Below the pieces are notes generated by a model, which saw nothing but the letters and a program-made list of their open reading frames with translations, did not search any database and was not told where the DNA came from. From Micrococcus endophyticus (GTDB lineage: Bacteria > Actinomycetota > Actinomycetes > Actinomycetales > Micrococcaceae), in the NCBI RefSeq assembly GCF_014205115.1, contig NZ_JACHMW010000001.1:2480001-2544000 (forward strand): DNA of 64,000 nt, in the 5' to 3' direction. A program made the position numbers and the translations under genes. Of this stretch, positions 16,477 through 25,945 are shown in pieces; within the stretch, counting starts at the first letter, position 1; each line of letters starts with the position of its first letter.

Positions 16477-17583
16477 ATGAAGACCATCGCCGCGGTCGCC
16501 ACCGCCGCCGAGACCCCGCTGACCATCACCGAGGTCGAGATCGACGACCTCCGCGCCGACGAGCTACGCATCCGCATGGTCGCCTCCGGCGTCTGCCACA
16601 CCGACGCGATCGTCCGCGACCAGTGGTACCCCACCCCGCTGCCCGCCGTCCTCGGGCACGAGGGCGCGGGCGTCGTCGAGGAGGTGGGCGACGGCGTCAC
16701 CGGCTTCGCCCCCGGCGACCGCGTGCTGCTCTCCTTCAGCTCCTGCGGCCACTGCCGCGCCTGCCACGAGGGCCAGCCCGCCTACTGCGCGGACATGTTC
16801 GCACTGAACTTCGGCGGGCGTCGCCTCGAGGACGGCAGCACCTCCTACACCCTCGACGGCGACCAGGTCTCCTCGCACTTCTTCGGCCAGTCCTCGTTCG
16901 CGCAGCTGGCGAACGTCCCGGCGCGCTGCGCCGTGAAGGTGGACGACGACGCCCCGCTGGAGCTGCTCGCCCCACTGGGCTGCGGCATCCAGACCGGTGC
17001 CGGCGCTGTGCTGAACGTGCTCCGACCGGAGCCGGGCTCGTCGATCGTCGTGTTCGGCGCGGGCGCCGTGGGGCTCTCCGCCGTGATGGCCGCGAAGGTG
17101 GCCCGCTGCGGCACGATCATCGCCGTGGACATGCACCCGGACCGCCTGCGCCTGGCCGAGGAGCTCGGCGCAACCCACACACTCCAGGCCGGCGAGCCCG
17201 TGGCCGAGCGCATCCGCGAGCTCACGGACGGCGGCACGGAGTACGCCGTGGACACCACCGGCGTCGCCGCGATCTTCGGCGACAACGTGGATGCCCTCGC
17301 CCCGCGCGGCGTGCTGGGCGTGGTCGGCGCCGCCGCGCTCGGCACCGAGGCGAGCTTCGACATCGGCACCAACCTGCCCAAGGGCATCACCATCCACACG
17401 ATCGTGGAGGGCGAGTCCATCCCGCAGGTCTTCATCCCGCGCCTCATGGCCCTGCACGCCGCCGGCGAGTTCCCGTTCGACCGGCTCGTGAAGTCCTACC
17501 CCTTCGCGCAGATCAACCAGGCGTTCGAGGACTCCAAGTCCGGGGAGACTCTCAAGCCCGTGGTCGTCTTCGACCAGGCCTGA
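16477..17583 (+). CDS. Zinc-dependent alcohol dehydrogenase, aryl-alcohol type
   Basis: This 368-residue medium-chain dehydrogenase has catalytic zinc ligands Cys40 (GVCHTD) and His61-Glu62 (LGHEGAG), the structural zinc lobe Cys90, Cys93, Cys96 and Cys104, and the nucleotide motif FGAGAVG. The sequence pattern (SFSSCGHCRACHEGQPAYC, QSSFAQLANVP) is that of NAD-dependent aryl- or benzyl-alcohol dehydrogenases (XylB group), which oxidise aromatic alcohols to aldehydes. An aldehyde dehydrogenase follows 146 bases downstream, suggesting a two-step oxidation to an aromatic acid. It could instead act on short alcohols; the substrate is inferred. The 186 bases upstream show no other gene. Confidence 0.85.
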   Translation: MKTIAAVATAAETPLTITEVEIDDLRADELRIRMVASGVCHTDAIVRDQWYPTPLPAVLGHEGAGVVEEVGDGVTGFAPGDRVLLSFSSCGHCRACHEGQPAYCADMFALNFGGRRLEDGSTSYTLDGDQVSSHFFGQSSFAQLANVPARCAVKVDDDAPLELLAPLGCGIQTGAGAVLNVLRPEPGSSIVVFGAGAVGLSAVMAAKVARCGTIIAVDMHPDRLRLAEELGATHTLQAGEPVAERIRELTDGGTEYAVDTTGVAAIFGDNVDALAPRGVLGVVGAAALGTEASFDIGTNLPKGITIHTIVEGESIPQVFIPRLMALHAAGEFPFDRLVKSYPFAQINQAFEDSKSGETLKPVVVFDQA

Positions 17584-17653
17584 CCCCGCCGGCTCCGTCC
17601 CGCGCCGGTTCAGCCGCCGCGCGGGCCCGTCCGCGTCCCGCGCCCTCCCGCCC

Positions 17654-17683
17654 CTGACAACCCGGGCGCCCGCCGCCTAGCGT
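17654..17683 (+). promoter_or_regulatory. Possible promoter of the aldehyde dehydrogenase gene
   Basis: CTGACA (17654-17659) and TAGCGT (17678-17683) are separated by 18 bases, 47 bases ahead of the ATG at 17730, resembling a housekeeping sigma promoter of high-GC actinobacteria. It would allow separate expression of the aldehyde dehydrogenase from the preceding alcohol dehydrogenase gene. Confidence 0.35.
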
Positions 17684-17729
17684 CGGGAGCACGCACCGCA
17701 CCCGTCCCCGAACCTCGAGGAGCATCCCC

Positions 17730-19205
17730 ATGAGCCCCACCACGCACGCCGCCGCCACCTTCCACGGCAACGACGTCAGCAAGCAGTTCATCGCCGGGCA
17801 GTGGCGCGACGGCGCGGCCGGCAGCACCAAGCAGGACGTGAACCCCTACGACGACGCCGTCGTCGCCGAGTTCGCCCTCGCCTCCGAGGCAGACCTGGAC
17901 GAGGCCTACCGGGCCGCCGCCGAGGCGCAGAGGGAGTGGGCCGCCGTCGCCCCCGGCAAGCGGGCCGCCGTGCTGCGCCGCGCCGCCGAGCTGCTCGAGG
18001 AGCGCCGCGCGGAGATCGTGGACTGGCTCGTGAAGGAGTCCGGCTCCACCGTGATCAAGGCGAACATCGAGGTCTCCCTCGCCGCCGGCATCACCCAGGA
18101 GGCGGCCTCGTTCCCCTCCCGCGTGCACGGCACCATCCACCCCTCCAACACCCCGGACCGCGAGATGCGCGTCTACCGCAAGCCGGTCGGCGTCGTCGGG
18201 GTGATCTCCCCGTGGAATTTCCCGTTGCACCTGTCCCAGCGCTCCGTGGCGCCCGCCCTGGCCCTGGGCAACGCCGTGGTCATCAAGCCGGCCTCGGACA
18301 CGCCCGTCACCGGCGGCACCCTGATCGCGCGCATCTTCGAGGAGGCCGGCCTGCCCGCCGGCGTGCTCTCCGTGGTGGTCGGCGCCGGCTCCGAGATCGG
18401 CGACGCCTTCGTGAAGCACCCCGTGCCGCGTCTGATCTCCTTCACCGGGTCGACGCCGGTCGGCAAGCAGGTCGGCGCCAACGCCGTCTCCGGGGACCAC
18501 ATCAAGAAGGTGGCGCTGGAGCTGGGCGGCAACGCGCCCGTCGTCGTGCTGGACGATGCAGACCTCGACGCCGCCGTCGAGCAGTCCGTCACCGGCGGCT
18601 ACCTGCACTCCGGCCAGATCTGCATGTCCGTGCAGCGCGTGATCGTGGACGAGAAGGTCTACGACGAGTTCCTGCCCAAGTACGAGGGCGCCGTGAAGTC
18701 CCTGAAGTTCGGCGACCCCCGCGAGGAGGGCGTGCTCGTGGGCCCCGTGGTCAACGACCAGCAGCTCGAGACCCTCAAGAAGAAGATCGCCTCCGCGGAG
18801 GCCGACGGCGCCCGCGCGCTCGTCTCCGGGGAGATCGAGGGCCGTGTGGTGCCGCCGTTCCTGTGGGTGGACGCCGAGCCGGACATGGAGATCGCCCGCG
18901 ACGAGATCTTCGGCCCCATGACCGTGGTGCTCAAGGCTCGCGACGAGGCGCACGCCCTCGAGCTCGCCAACGACCACGAGTTCGGCCTGTCCTCCGCCGT
19001 GTTCACGCAGGACCTGGACCGCGGCCTGCGCTTCGCCGACGGCCTGGCCGCCGGCATGAGCTTCATCAACGAGATGACCGTGCAGGACGAGGCCCACGTG
19101 GCCTTCGGCGGCGCCCGCAACTCCGGCCTGGGCCGGTTCAACGGCGAGTGGGCCATCGAGGAGTTCACCACGGCCCACACCATCGGCGTGAAGCGGCTCG
19201 GCTGA
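17730..19205 (+). CDS. NAD(P)-dependent aldehyde dehydrogenase, benzaldehyde-type
   Basis: This 491-residue enzyme has the ALDH catalytic pair Glu264 (LELGGNAP) and Cys298 (GQICMSVQR), the NAD-binding loop [10 protein letters not shown], and [10 protein letters not shown] in the PWNFP region. The Gln-Ile-Cys-Met active site and length match the benzaldehyde/vanillin dehydrogenase group. It follows a probable aryl-alcohol dehydrogenase, which would supply its aldehyde. The start is supported by GAGGAGCATCCCC upstream. A different aldehyde dehydrogenase lies at 53195-54622. Confidence 0.85.
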   Translation: MSPTTHAAATFHGNDVSKQFIAGQWRDGAAGSTKQDVNPYDDAVVAEFALASEADLDEAYRAAAEAQREWAAVAPGKRAAVLRRAAELLEERRAEIVDWLVKESGSTVIKANIEVSLAAGITQEAASFPSRVHGTIHPSNTPDREMRVYRKPVGVVGVISPWNFPLHLSQRSVAPALALGNAVVIKPASDTPVTGGTLIARIFEEAGLPAGVLSVVVGAGSEIGDAFVKHPVPRLISFTGSTPVGKQVGANAVSGDHIKKVALELGGNAPVVVLDDADLDAAVEQSVTGGYLHSGQICMSVQRVIVDEKVYDEFLPKYEGAVKSLKFGDPREEGVLVGPVVNDQQLETLKKKIASAEADGARALVSGEIEGRVVPPFLWVDAEPDMEIARDEIFGPMTVVLKARDEAHALELANDHEFGLSSAVFTQDLDRGLRFADGLAAGMSFINEMTVQDEAHVAFGGARNSGLGRFNGEWAIEEFTTAHTIGVKRLG

Positions 19206-19243
19206 GCCGGGCGGGGGCGGCGCCGGCAGACGCCTGCACGTGA

Positions 19244-19304
19244 GACGAGTCCCGCACAGTTGGGGGTATACCCGTGAGTAACCCCCAACTGTGCGGGACT
19301 CGTC
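19244..19304. repeat. Long inverted repeat, family A copy 1 (flanks DUF559 gene 1)
   Basis: The 24-base perfect arms (19244-19267 and 19281-19304, starting GACGAGTCCCGCACAGTTGG) enclose a 13-base loop. It lies between two convergent genes, 39 bases after the stop of the DUF559 gene. A matching repeat lies at 20475-20533 on the gene's other side. Confidence 0.9.
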
Positions 19305-19342
19305 GCGGCTCCTGGCGGTGCGGGGGCAGGGCGGCTGGGTGC

Positions 19343-20362
19343 TCACTCTCCGGGCAGCACCGGCCGGAGCACGACGCCGCGGCGCGCGGCCTGGCGGCGC
19401 ATCGTGCGGGCCAGGGTGGTCTGGAAGGCGCGCCAACCCGCCGCGGTGAAGACGTCGCCGGCGACCCAGGTGACATCCCAGTCGTCCGCCTCGAGGGCCC
19501 GGCGCCGGGCGCGGTCCCGCTGCCACTGCGCCTTGTCGGTCCGGTGCTGGTCCCCGTCGAGCTCCACGACCATGCGCAGCTCCTCCCAGCAGAGGTCCAC
19601 CCGCTGGCGTGTGCCGTCGGACAGCGTGAGGAGCGGGTTCACGGCCGGCTCCGGGAATCCCGCCAGCTCGAGCCGATGCCGGAGCCGGGACTCGGCGGGG
19701 GAGTCGTGGCCGGCGCGGAGCATGCCGGCGGTGAGGCGCGCACGGACGACCCCGCGGACGTTGGACCGCGATGCGGCCGTGCGCTCGAGCCGGGACAGCG
19801 TCACCGCACGGTCAGGCAGTCGCTCCAGCCGACGGGCCTCAGCACCGTGCTTCGTGACGAGCAGGCTGTCTCCGGCGACCACCAAGTCCTCCGTGGAGAG
19901 CTCCCGGGCGAGGTCCACCCACGTCCAGTCCGGAGTGGTGAGCCGCAGGCCGTGCAGCATGCGGACGGGCGCCCGGGGGTGCAGCCGGTGCGAGCGCACA
20001 CCCTCGCGCGTCGCGTGGCCCCCTCGACCGGAGTACTTGGCGATGTGAACGGTCTCGTCGACCTCGAGCCGGCTCGGCAGCCACATGCCCCAGACCCGCG
20101 CCGCGGTGGCGTGGGAGAACACGCCGGAGGGGTGCAGCTCCTGCAGAACGAGGAGCCGCTCGAGGAACGACGCCTCGCGGCCGCGCGCCGTCCAGAGCGC
20201 GCGGCCCTCATGACTGAGGTCATTCGCACGAAGTCGCTCCTGGCCGATGCCTGCCTCCCGCGCCATGCGCGTGGTGAAGAGCGTGGGCGGCCCGTCCGGC
20301 TCGTGGCCGGGCGGGGCCGAGGACGGAGACATGGGAGGCAGCGGAGCCGGGGAGCGAGCCAT
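19343..20362 (-). CDS. DUF559 (Vsr-fold) nuclease-like protein with AbiEi-like N-terminus, paralogue 1
   Basis: The protein has 339 residues from the ATG at 20362; this start is supported by the paralogue at 43665, which begins with the same pattern (MxRSPxPLPPM). The N-terminal 70 residues (TLFTTRMAREAGIGQERL, then RALW) resemble the winged-helix module of AbiEi-type antitoxins. The C-terminal DUF559 domain has the Vsr/PD-(D/E)XK-like residues: Glu in PAESRLRHRLE, Asp in RVDLCW, and VVELDGDQHR. Such proteins are common in actinobacteria and their biological role is unknown. The gene is flanked by two family A palindromes, making a 1290-base unit. No partner toxin gene is adjacent. Confidence 0.8.
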   Translation of the reverse strand: MARSPAPLPPMSPSSAPPGHEPDGPPTLFTTRMAREAGIGQERLRANDLSHEGRALWTARGREASFLERLLVLQELHPSGVFSHATAARVWGMWLPSRLEVDETVHIAKYSGRGGHATREGVRSHRLHPRAPVRMLHGLRLTTPDWTWVDLARELSTEDLVVAGDSLLVTKHGAEARRLERLPDRAVTLSRLERTAASRSNVRGVVRARLTAGMLRAGHDSPAESRLRHRLELAGFPEPAVNPLLTLSDGTRQRVDLCWEELRMVVELDGDQHRTDKAQWQRDRARRRALEADDWDVTWVAGDVFTAAGWRAFQTTLARTMRRQAARRGVVLRPVLPGE

Positions 20363-20474
20363 GCCGCCAGGGTGCGCCGGAGGCGGGTGCCGCCGTCGTG
20401 GTGGAGGGCCGGGTGTGGAGCCACCGGTCGCCCCTGCGCCCTGTGCAGGAGCCGCGCCCACCCGCCCCGATGGA

Positions 20475-20533
20475 ACGAGTCCCGCACAGCTGGGGGTTAC
20501 CGGCGGGTATGACCCCAACTGTGCGGGACTCGT
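20475..20533. repeat. Long inverted repeat, family A copy 2 (flanks DUF559 gene 1)
   Basis: The arms begin ACGAGTCCCGCACAGCTGGG and pair with one internal mismatch; the loop differs from copy 1. It lies 113 bases upstream of the DUF559 start and 119 bases downstream of the DUF1846 stop. The 20363-20651 gap holds nothing else recognisable apart from two GACGACGGCGG-like words. Confidence 0.88.
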
Positions 20534-20651
20534 CTTCCGGCGCGGGTGGGAATGACGACGGCGGCCCCTCGCCTCGACGCCCCGGGCCGATGGGCTTATC
20601 CGCGTGGAATAGGCTCCGCTACGCAGGGCTCGTCGCAAGAACCGCCCCGCC

Positions 20652-22208
20652 TCACCGCTTCCGGTACAGCCCCTTCTTCTGGAACACCGGCTCGCTCGTC
20701 ACCAGCATCCCCAGCGAGCGGAAGATCCCCTCGTCCACGGAGCCGAGGATGGTGGTGGTGTGGACGTCGCAGCCCTCGAGGTTCGCGAGCTGTTCCACCG
20801 CGGCCTTGGCGTTCGGGTCCGTCGCGGCGGACACGGACAGGGCGATCAGCACCTCGTCCGTGTGCAGGCGCGGATTGGTGGAGCCCAGGTGCACGGTCTT
20901 GAGCGTCTGGATGGGCTCGATGGACTCGGGGGTAAGCAGGTGCACCTCGTCCGAGAGGCCGGCCAGCACCTTGAGCGCGTTGAGGAGCATGGCCGCGGAG
21001 CAGCCCAGCAGCGCGGAGGTCTTGCCGGTCACCAGGGTGCCGTCCGCCAGCTGCACGGCCGCCCCGGGCTCGCCGGTGCGCTCGGCCACGAGCAGGGACG
21101 CGCCCACCACGGGGCGGTCCTCGGAGGTCAGGCCGAGGCGGGACATGATCAGGGCGATGCGCTCGGAGACCTCGTCGCTCTCCCCGTTGGCGGCCTCCTC
21201 CACGGCGGCCTTGTACCAGCGGCGGATGATCTCCTGGCGGGCGGCCTGGCGGCAGGCCTCGTCGTCGACGATCGCCGCCCCGGCCATGTTCACGCCCATC
21301 TCCGTGGGGGAGCGGTAGGGGGAGGCGCCGGTGAGCTTCTCCAGCAGCGCGGCCAGCAGCGGGAACACCTCGACGTCGCGGTTGTAGCTGGTGACCTGCT
21401 CGCCGTGGGCGGCGAGGTGGAAGGGGTCGATGAGGTTGATGTCGTCCAGGTCCGCGGTGGCGGCCTCGTAGGCCACGTTCACCGGGTGCTCCAGCGGCAG
21501 GTCCCAGATGGGGAACGTCTCGAACTTCGCGTACGACGACGGGATGTCCCGCTGGTGGTCGTGGTACACCTGGCTCAGGCACGTGGCGAGCTTGCCGGAG
21601 CCCGGGCCGGGGGCCGTCACGACGACGAGGTCCCGCGTGGTCTGGGACCACTCGTTCCGCCCGAACCCCTCCTCCGAGACGATGCGCGCGGTGGCGTGCG
21701 GGTAGCCGGGGATCACGCGGTGGCGGGCGACCTTCAGGCCCAGCCGTTCGAGCTTCTCCAGGAACGCCAGCGCCCGGTGGTTGGCGTCCTCCAGCTGGGT
21801 GACCACCACGTGCTCCACGAGGAAGCCGCGCTCGCGGAACACGTCCACGAGGCGCAGGACGTCGTCCTCGTACGTGATGCCGAGGTCCGCGCGTACCTTG
21901 TTCCGCTCGAGGTCCTTGGCGTTGAAGCAGACGAGGATCTCGGTCTCGTCCTTGATGCGCTCGAGCATCGCGATCTTGTTGTCCGGGGTGAACCCGGGCA
22001 GGACACGGGAGGCGTGGAGGTCGTCGAAGAGCTTGCCGCCCATCTCCAGGTAGAGCTTGCCGCCGATCTCACGGCGGCGCTCCTGGATGTGCTGCGACTG
22101 CAGGTCGATGTACTTCGCGCGGTCGAAGCCGATGCGGCGCAGGGGCGCGGAGGCCGCGCGTCCGTCGGTGGTGCTGGCGGGGAGGGCGGTCTCATGCGTG
22201 CCGGTCAT
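20652..22208 (-). CDS. DUF1846 (UPF0371) family protein
   Basis: This 518-residue protein matches the full length of the DUF1846 family, with landmarks [20 protein letters not shown] near the N-terminus, [19 protein letters not shown] (a P-loop-like glycine run, about 180-200), [11 protein letters not shown] and [19 protein letters not shown]. The family has solved structures but no settled function; it is often annotated as a possible nucleotide-binding enzyme. It has no signal peptide or membrane segment. It is transcribed alone, with the TRIC genes ending 109 bases upstream in the same orientation. Confidence 0.9.
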   Translation of the reverse strand: MTGTHETALPASTTDGRAASAPLRRIGFDRAKYIDLQSQHIQERRREIGGKLYLEMGGKLFDDLHASRVLPGFTPDNKIAMLERIKDETEILVCFNAKDLERNKVRADLGITYEDDVLRLVDVFRERGFLVEHVVVTQLEDANHRALAFLEKLERLGLKVARHRVIPGYPHATARIVSEEGFGRNEWSQTTRDLVVVTAPGPGSGKLATCLSQVYHDHQRDIPSSYAKFETFPIWDLPLEHPVNVAYEAATADLDDINLIDPFHLAAHGEQVTSYNRDVEVFPLLAALLEKLTGASPYRSPTEMGVNMAGAAIVDDEACRQAARQEIIRRWYKAAVEEAANGESDEVSERIALIMSRLGLTSEDRPVVGASLLVAERTGEPGAAVQLADGTLVTGKTSALLGCSAAMLLNALKVLAGLSDEVHLLTPESIEPIQTLKTVHLGSTNPRLHTDEVLIALSVSAATDPNAKAAVEQLANLEGCDVHTTTILGSVDEGIFRSLGMLVTSEPVFQKKGLYRKR

Positions 22209-22317
22209 GGACTCTCAGCCTAGTCCGTCCGGCGAACGCCGATGCGCACGGTTCCCGCGCCTCGGCAGCCTCGGCCGTCTTGCACCGGCCCCCGCGCCCC
22301 GTGCTCACGCGGGCGCG

Positions 22318-23493
22318 TCAGCCCCGCGCATCGTCCTCGGCGTCGTCGGCGATCCAGTCGTGCTCCGGGTCGTCGTAGCTGCGGGTGCGGCCGGTGCGCA
22401 GGTCGGTGACGTCCATGACGCCGGTGGCCGGGTCCAGTCGGACCTGCTGGCGGGAGGCGGGGTCGATGACGGTGATCGTCTGGGTCTCCGGGTCGTACTC
22501 GTCCACCCGCACCTGGTCCTCGTACTCCTGCCGCGGCCCGTAGGAGGCGGACCCGGGCTCGCCGTCGTCGTCGAAGGCGTGGTCGCGGGTGTAGGCGTCC
22601 TCGACGGCGTCGTAGTGGTAGCCGGCGGGCGCGGGCGGGTGGTGGACGGCCCGGTCCGCGATCGCCTCCGCCTCGCCGACGTCCATGCCCCCGGGCCCCG
22701 AGGCCGAGCGCAGGCGGCGCTCGCGGGCGCGCTCCACGCGGCGCGCGGCGGCGTCCTGCGCCTGGGTGGCCAGCCGCCGCAGCCGGTCCAGGGACTCCTT
22801 GTCCTGGCTGATGTCCGCCCCGAACAGCCGCCACTGGTACCGGTAGGCGAGCATGCGCACGGCGAAGATCAGGAACGCGATCAGGAAGCCCGTGAAGGCG
22901 TTGAGCACCCCGTTCATCGCGGCGATGGTGGCCACGGTGGCGCCCACGAAGGTCGGCATCACGTAGACGCCGCGCGGGTCGAAGATGGACGGGACCTCGT
23001 TGGCGACGATGTCCCGCAGCACCCCGCCGCCGAGCGCCGCGACCATGGCCACCACCACGGTGGACACCGGGTGCACGTCCATCGAGTGCGCGATCAGCAC
23101 GCCGGAGACCGTGAACAGCGCGAGGCCGCCGGCGTCGAAGAGGGTGATGGTGAGGTTCAGCCGGTTCGGATGGAGCGCCTTGACGTACACGAGCAGCGAG
23201 ACCAGCACGGGCGGTGCCAGGTAGATCGGGTTCTCCAGGGACGCGGGCAGGCCGCGGTCCAGGAGGATGTCGCGCGTGAAGCCGCCGCCGAGCCCGGCGA
23301 GTAGGGCGAGCGCCATCGAGCCGACCAGGTCGAACTCCTTGCGGGAGGCCAGCAGCGCACCCGAGGTGGCGAAGAAGAAGATGCCGATCAGGTCCAGGGT
23401 GGTCAGCAGCCACGGCACGTCGGAGAGGTCGGCGAAGAACTGCTGGACGTCCACAGCGGCTCCTTCCGTCGGGTCCGGGGGTTCACCGGCCAT
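22318..23493 (-). CDS. TRIC-type (UPF0126) cation channel family protein, paralogue 1
   Basis: The protein has 391 residues. Seven hydrophobic segments fill residues about 20-225, with the two glycine-rich repeats of the family: LALLAGLGGGFTRDILLDR and MVAALGGGVLRDIVANEVP. Prokaryotic TRIC proteins form trimeric monovalent-cation channels. The C-terminal 165 residues are an unusual hydrophilic tail with a charged helical part (about 240-280) and Asp/Tyr-rich segments containing short repeated phrases such as ETQTITVIDPASRQQVRLDP. A second TRIC gene ends 34 bases upstream, and the two probably form one transcript. Confidence 0.88.
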   Translation of the reverse strand: MAGEPPDPTEGAAVDVQQFFADLSDVPWLLTTLDLIGIFFFATSGALLASRKEFDLVGSMALALLAGLGGGFTRDILLDRGLPASLENPIYLAPPVLVSLLVYVKALHPNRLNLTITLFDAGGLALFTVSGVLIAHSMDVHPVSTVVVAMVAALGGGVLRDIVANEVPSIFDPRGVYVMPTFVGATVATIAAMNGVLNAFTGFLIAFLIFAVRMLAYRYQWRLFGADISQDKESLDRLRRLATQAQDAAARRVERARERRLRSASGPGGMDVGEAEAIADRAVHHPPAPAGYHYDAVEDAYTRDHAFDDDGEPGSASYGPRQEYEDQVRVDEYDPETQTITVIDPASRQQVRLDPATGVMDVTDLRTGRTRSYDDPEHDWIADDAEDDARG

Positions 23494-23526
23494 TGTCCCG
23501 TGCGGCCCGCGCGGTGGCTCGTTTGT

Positions 23527-24423
23527 TCACCCGGGTGTCCCCGGGGGGACGCCCTCGCCTGCCCCGGGCGTCTCCTCGTTCGCCGGGGGGCCGTCCTCGC
23601 CGGGGTCGGCGGGCGGCCCGTCCCTGCCCTTGCGGTCGCGGATGTCCGGCACGGGCGGCTCGTCATGGGGATCCATGCGCTGGCGCTGGGTCTCCCCCGA
23701 GATCTCGGCCCCCGGGGCGAGCCACTCCCGGCGCATGGACACCACGCGCAGCACGAGCACGAGCACCATCACCGCAGCCGAGGTCAGCGGGCCGAGGAGC
23801 TCCGCCTGGCCGAGGGCCGCCGTCGTGCCCGCGCCGAGGATGGCCGGCAGCGCGTACCAGCCGCGCCCGCCGAACACGGCGGGCGGTTCCCCGGCGACGA
23901 CGTCGCGCAGGATGCCGCCGCCGACGGCGGTCACCAGGCCCAGCACCGCGGCGGCGACCGGGCTCAGGCCGGCGAGCAGGGCGATGCGCGTGCCCACCAC
24001 GCAGTACACGGCCAGGCCGATGGCGTCGAAGGCCATGACGGCGTGGTGGCCGCGCTCGCCGTCGAAGATGCGGAGGAACACCGCCAGGGACGCGACCGCG
24101 GGCAGGATCAGGTACCAGGGGTTGTCGAAGGCCGCGGGCACGTCCCGGCCGACCACGAGGTCCCGGACGACGCCGCCGCCCGTGCCCACCATGAGGGCCA
24201 GCAGCAGGGAGCCGACGATGTCGTAGCCCTTGCGCACGGCGAGCACGGCGCCCGAGATCGCGAAGAAGAACACGCCCACGAGGTCCACGGCGGTGATCGC
24301 CGCGGTGATCGCGTCGGCGAGCTCGCCGTGCGCGTCGATCGGCTCGGGCACGTCCCGTTCGAGTTCGGCGGGGTCCTTGGGGGTGGCGGACAGCAGCCAC
24401 ACGGGGAGAGACGGAAGCAGCAC
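23527..24423 (-). CDS. TRIC-type (UPF0126) cation channel family protein, paralogue 2
   Basis: This 298-residue protein has the same seven-helix core: ALMVGTGGGVVRDLVVGRDVP and LVTAVGGGILRDVVAGEPP are the two glycine repeats. The N-terminus has an extra hydrophobic stretch (LLPSLPVWLLSATP) before the first family helix. The C-terminal 55 residues are acidic and Pro/Gly-rich. Tandem, diverged TRIC genes in one operon could give two homotrimeric channels or mixed assemblies. Confidence 0.88.
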   Translation of the reverse strand: MLLPSLPVWLLSATPKDPAELERDVPEPIDAHGELADAITAAITAVDLVGVFFFAISGAVLAVRKGYDIVGSLLLALMVGTGGGVVRDLVVGRDVPAAFDNPWYLILPAVASLAVFLRIFDGERGHHAVMAFDAIGLAVYCVVGTRIALLAGLSPVAAAVLGLVTAVGGGILRDVVAGEPPAVFGGRGWYALPAILGAGTTAALGQAELLGPLTSAAVMVLVLVLRVVSMRREWLAPGAEISGETQRQRMDPHDEPPVPDIRDRKGRDGPPADPGEDGPPANEETPGAGEGVPPGTPG

Positions 24424-24468
24424 CCGCCCATCGTCCCCCGTCAGGCGGTCCCGGGTCAGCCCTGGGCC

Positions 24469-24502
24469 GAGGCCGGCCCCGTCACAGGGCGGAGCCGGCC
24501 TC
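24469..24502 (-). terminator. Hairpin downstream of the surface-protein gene
   Basis: The 9-base stem GAGGCCGGC/GCCGGCCTC (24469-24477 with 24494-24502) lies 72 bases 3' of the stop at 24574. There is no T-run, as is usual for high-GC actinobacterial terminators. The 24424-24573 gap shows nothing else. Confidence 0.4.
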
Positions 24503-24573
24503 TCCCGGAGGGACGGGAGCGGCGCCTGGTGGTGCCGCGGGTTAGCGGACGAGCAGTACTCCGGCGCTCCGGG

Positions 24574-25752
24574 TCAGCGAGCCAGGCCGAAGTGACGCCG
24601 GCCGGCGACCAGGGCGCCCGTGCCCGCGGCAGCGACGGCGGCCAGCCACCAGGCCTGGCCGGAGCCGGTCTCCACGGTCTCGGGGACGGTGTGCTCGCCG
24701 GCGGGCTCCGAGGGCTCGGAGGCCTCCGGGACGTCCGTCGAATCCGGGGCGGGGGTCGCCGGGGACTCCGGTGCGGGTGCCTCGGACGCGTCGTCCTCGC
24801 CCTGGGCCTCGAGGGCCTCCCACACGCGGGCCTCGTCGAACGGGAGACCCGTGCCCTGGACCCCCAGGTGGGGGTCGGCGGCCCGCGGGTCCCCGATCGA
24901 GAACGTCACGACGAGCGTCTTCTGCTCGCCGGTGCCGCCGTCAGTGAGGGTGAAGACGGCCTGGTCGGTGCCGGTGAAGCCCTCGTCCGCCACGTAGACG
25001 GTGCTGGCGAAGCTGCCGTTCGCCCCGTCGGGGGTCCAGTGCGTGGGATCGCCGATGCGGGGCAGCTCGACGAGGGTGCCGTGCTCCGGCTGCTCGGCCA
25101 CCGTCATGGTGGAGTCCTCGATGGGGGCGCCGCCGGGGAAGTCGCCGCTGGAGTTGCCCGACAGGTGGACCAGGCGGGAGCCGGGAGCGGCGAGGTGGGT
25201 CTGGTGGTCCACCGTCGGGCGTCCGCCGAATTCGTAGGCCTGCGGGCCCCTGGCGTCCAGGAACATGCCGGGGACGTCGTCACCGAGGTCCCGGTCCTCC
25301 CCGAACACCAGAGTCGCGGTGGCCTTCCCGTCCACGTAGAGGGTGAAGACGGCGCCGGTGGTGCCCTCCTCGCCGAGGACCCGACGCTGCTCCAGGACGT
25401 CCACGTAGCCGGTCTCGAGCTCGGCGTCGTAGGTGAACTCCACGTCCGTCTCCGGGCCCATCTCACCGGGGACGTCATAGGAGATCTCTTCGAGGTCAGT
25501 GAAGGACGGGTAGAACGGCGCCACGGTCACGCGGACGTCCTTGACGGCGTGCTGTGTGTAGAAGCGGCCCGTCCGGGGCAAGAGTTCCGTGGAGCCGAAG
25601 GTGCCCCCGACGAAGTGCCCGTTCTGCCACCCGTCTGTGGTCTCGGCGGGGGCGGCGAGGGCCGGGGCGGCCGCGGTGGCGGCGAGGCCACCCGCCAGGA
25701 CGACGGCGGCGAGGGCGGTGGACAGCGGGCGGGTGGTGCGGCGAGCGGACAT
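24574..25752 (-). CDS. Secreted, C-terminally anchored surface protein of unknown function
   Basis: This 392-residue protein has a clear Sec signal peptide (Arg-rich start, LAAVVLAGGLAA, cleavage near APALA-APAE, about residue 34). A beta-rich ectodomain follows, including an Ig-like/cadherin-like module around 235-285 (VAEQPEHGTLVEL, GFTGTDQAVFTLTDGG) of the type seen in repeated surface adhesins. A Pro/Ser/Glu spacer (about 320-355) leads to one transmembrane helix and a short basic tail. This looks like a cell-wall sorting signal, but the expected LPXTG is not present; the closest sequence is ETVETGSG, so sortase anchoring is doubtful and it may simply be membrane-anchored. Confidence 0.75.
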   Translation of the reverse strand: MSARRTTRPLSTALAAVVLAGGLAATAAAPALAAPAETTDGWQNGHFVGGTFGSTELLPRTGRFYTQHAVKDVRVTVAPFYPSFTDLEEISYDVPGEMGPETDVEFTYDAELETGYVDVLEQRRVLGEEGTTGAVFTLYVDGKATATLVFGEDRDLGDDVPGMFLDARGPQAYEFGGRPTVDHQTHLAAPGSRLVHLSGNSSGDFPGGAPIEDSTMTVAEQPEHGTLVELPRIGDPTHWTPDGANGSFASTVYVADEGFTGTDQAVFTLTDGGTGEQKTLVVTFSIGDPRAADPHLGVQGTGLPFDEARVWEALEAQGEDDASEAPAPESPATPAPDSTDVPEASEPSEPAGEHTVPETVETGSGQAWWLAAVAAAGTGALVAGRRHFGLAR

Positions 25753-25945
25753 CAGGTCTCCTCGGGGCGTGCTCTACGGCGCGTCGCGGCCGCCGGGTGG
25801 CGGCAACGCCCTCAGCTTGTCCGCGTGGCGCCCGCCACACCAGAGGTGTGCTCAGGTCGTGACCATCCTGTCCTCGGATCGTGACCTGGGCGTCCGAGCC
25901 CGCCGGGGGGCCGACGCCCAGGCCGCGTCCGGGCCGCCCCGGGCG

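Noticed and set aside
19343-20362. Type IV toxin-antitoxin antitoxin (AbiEi)
   Set aside because: Only the N-terminal module resembles AbiEi; the C-terminus is a nuclease-like DUF559 domain and no AbiEii nucleotidyltransferase gene is adjacent.
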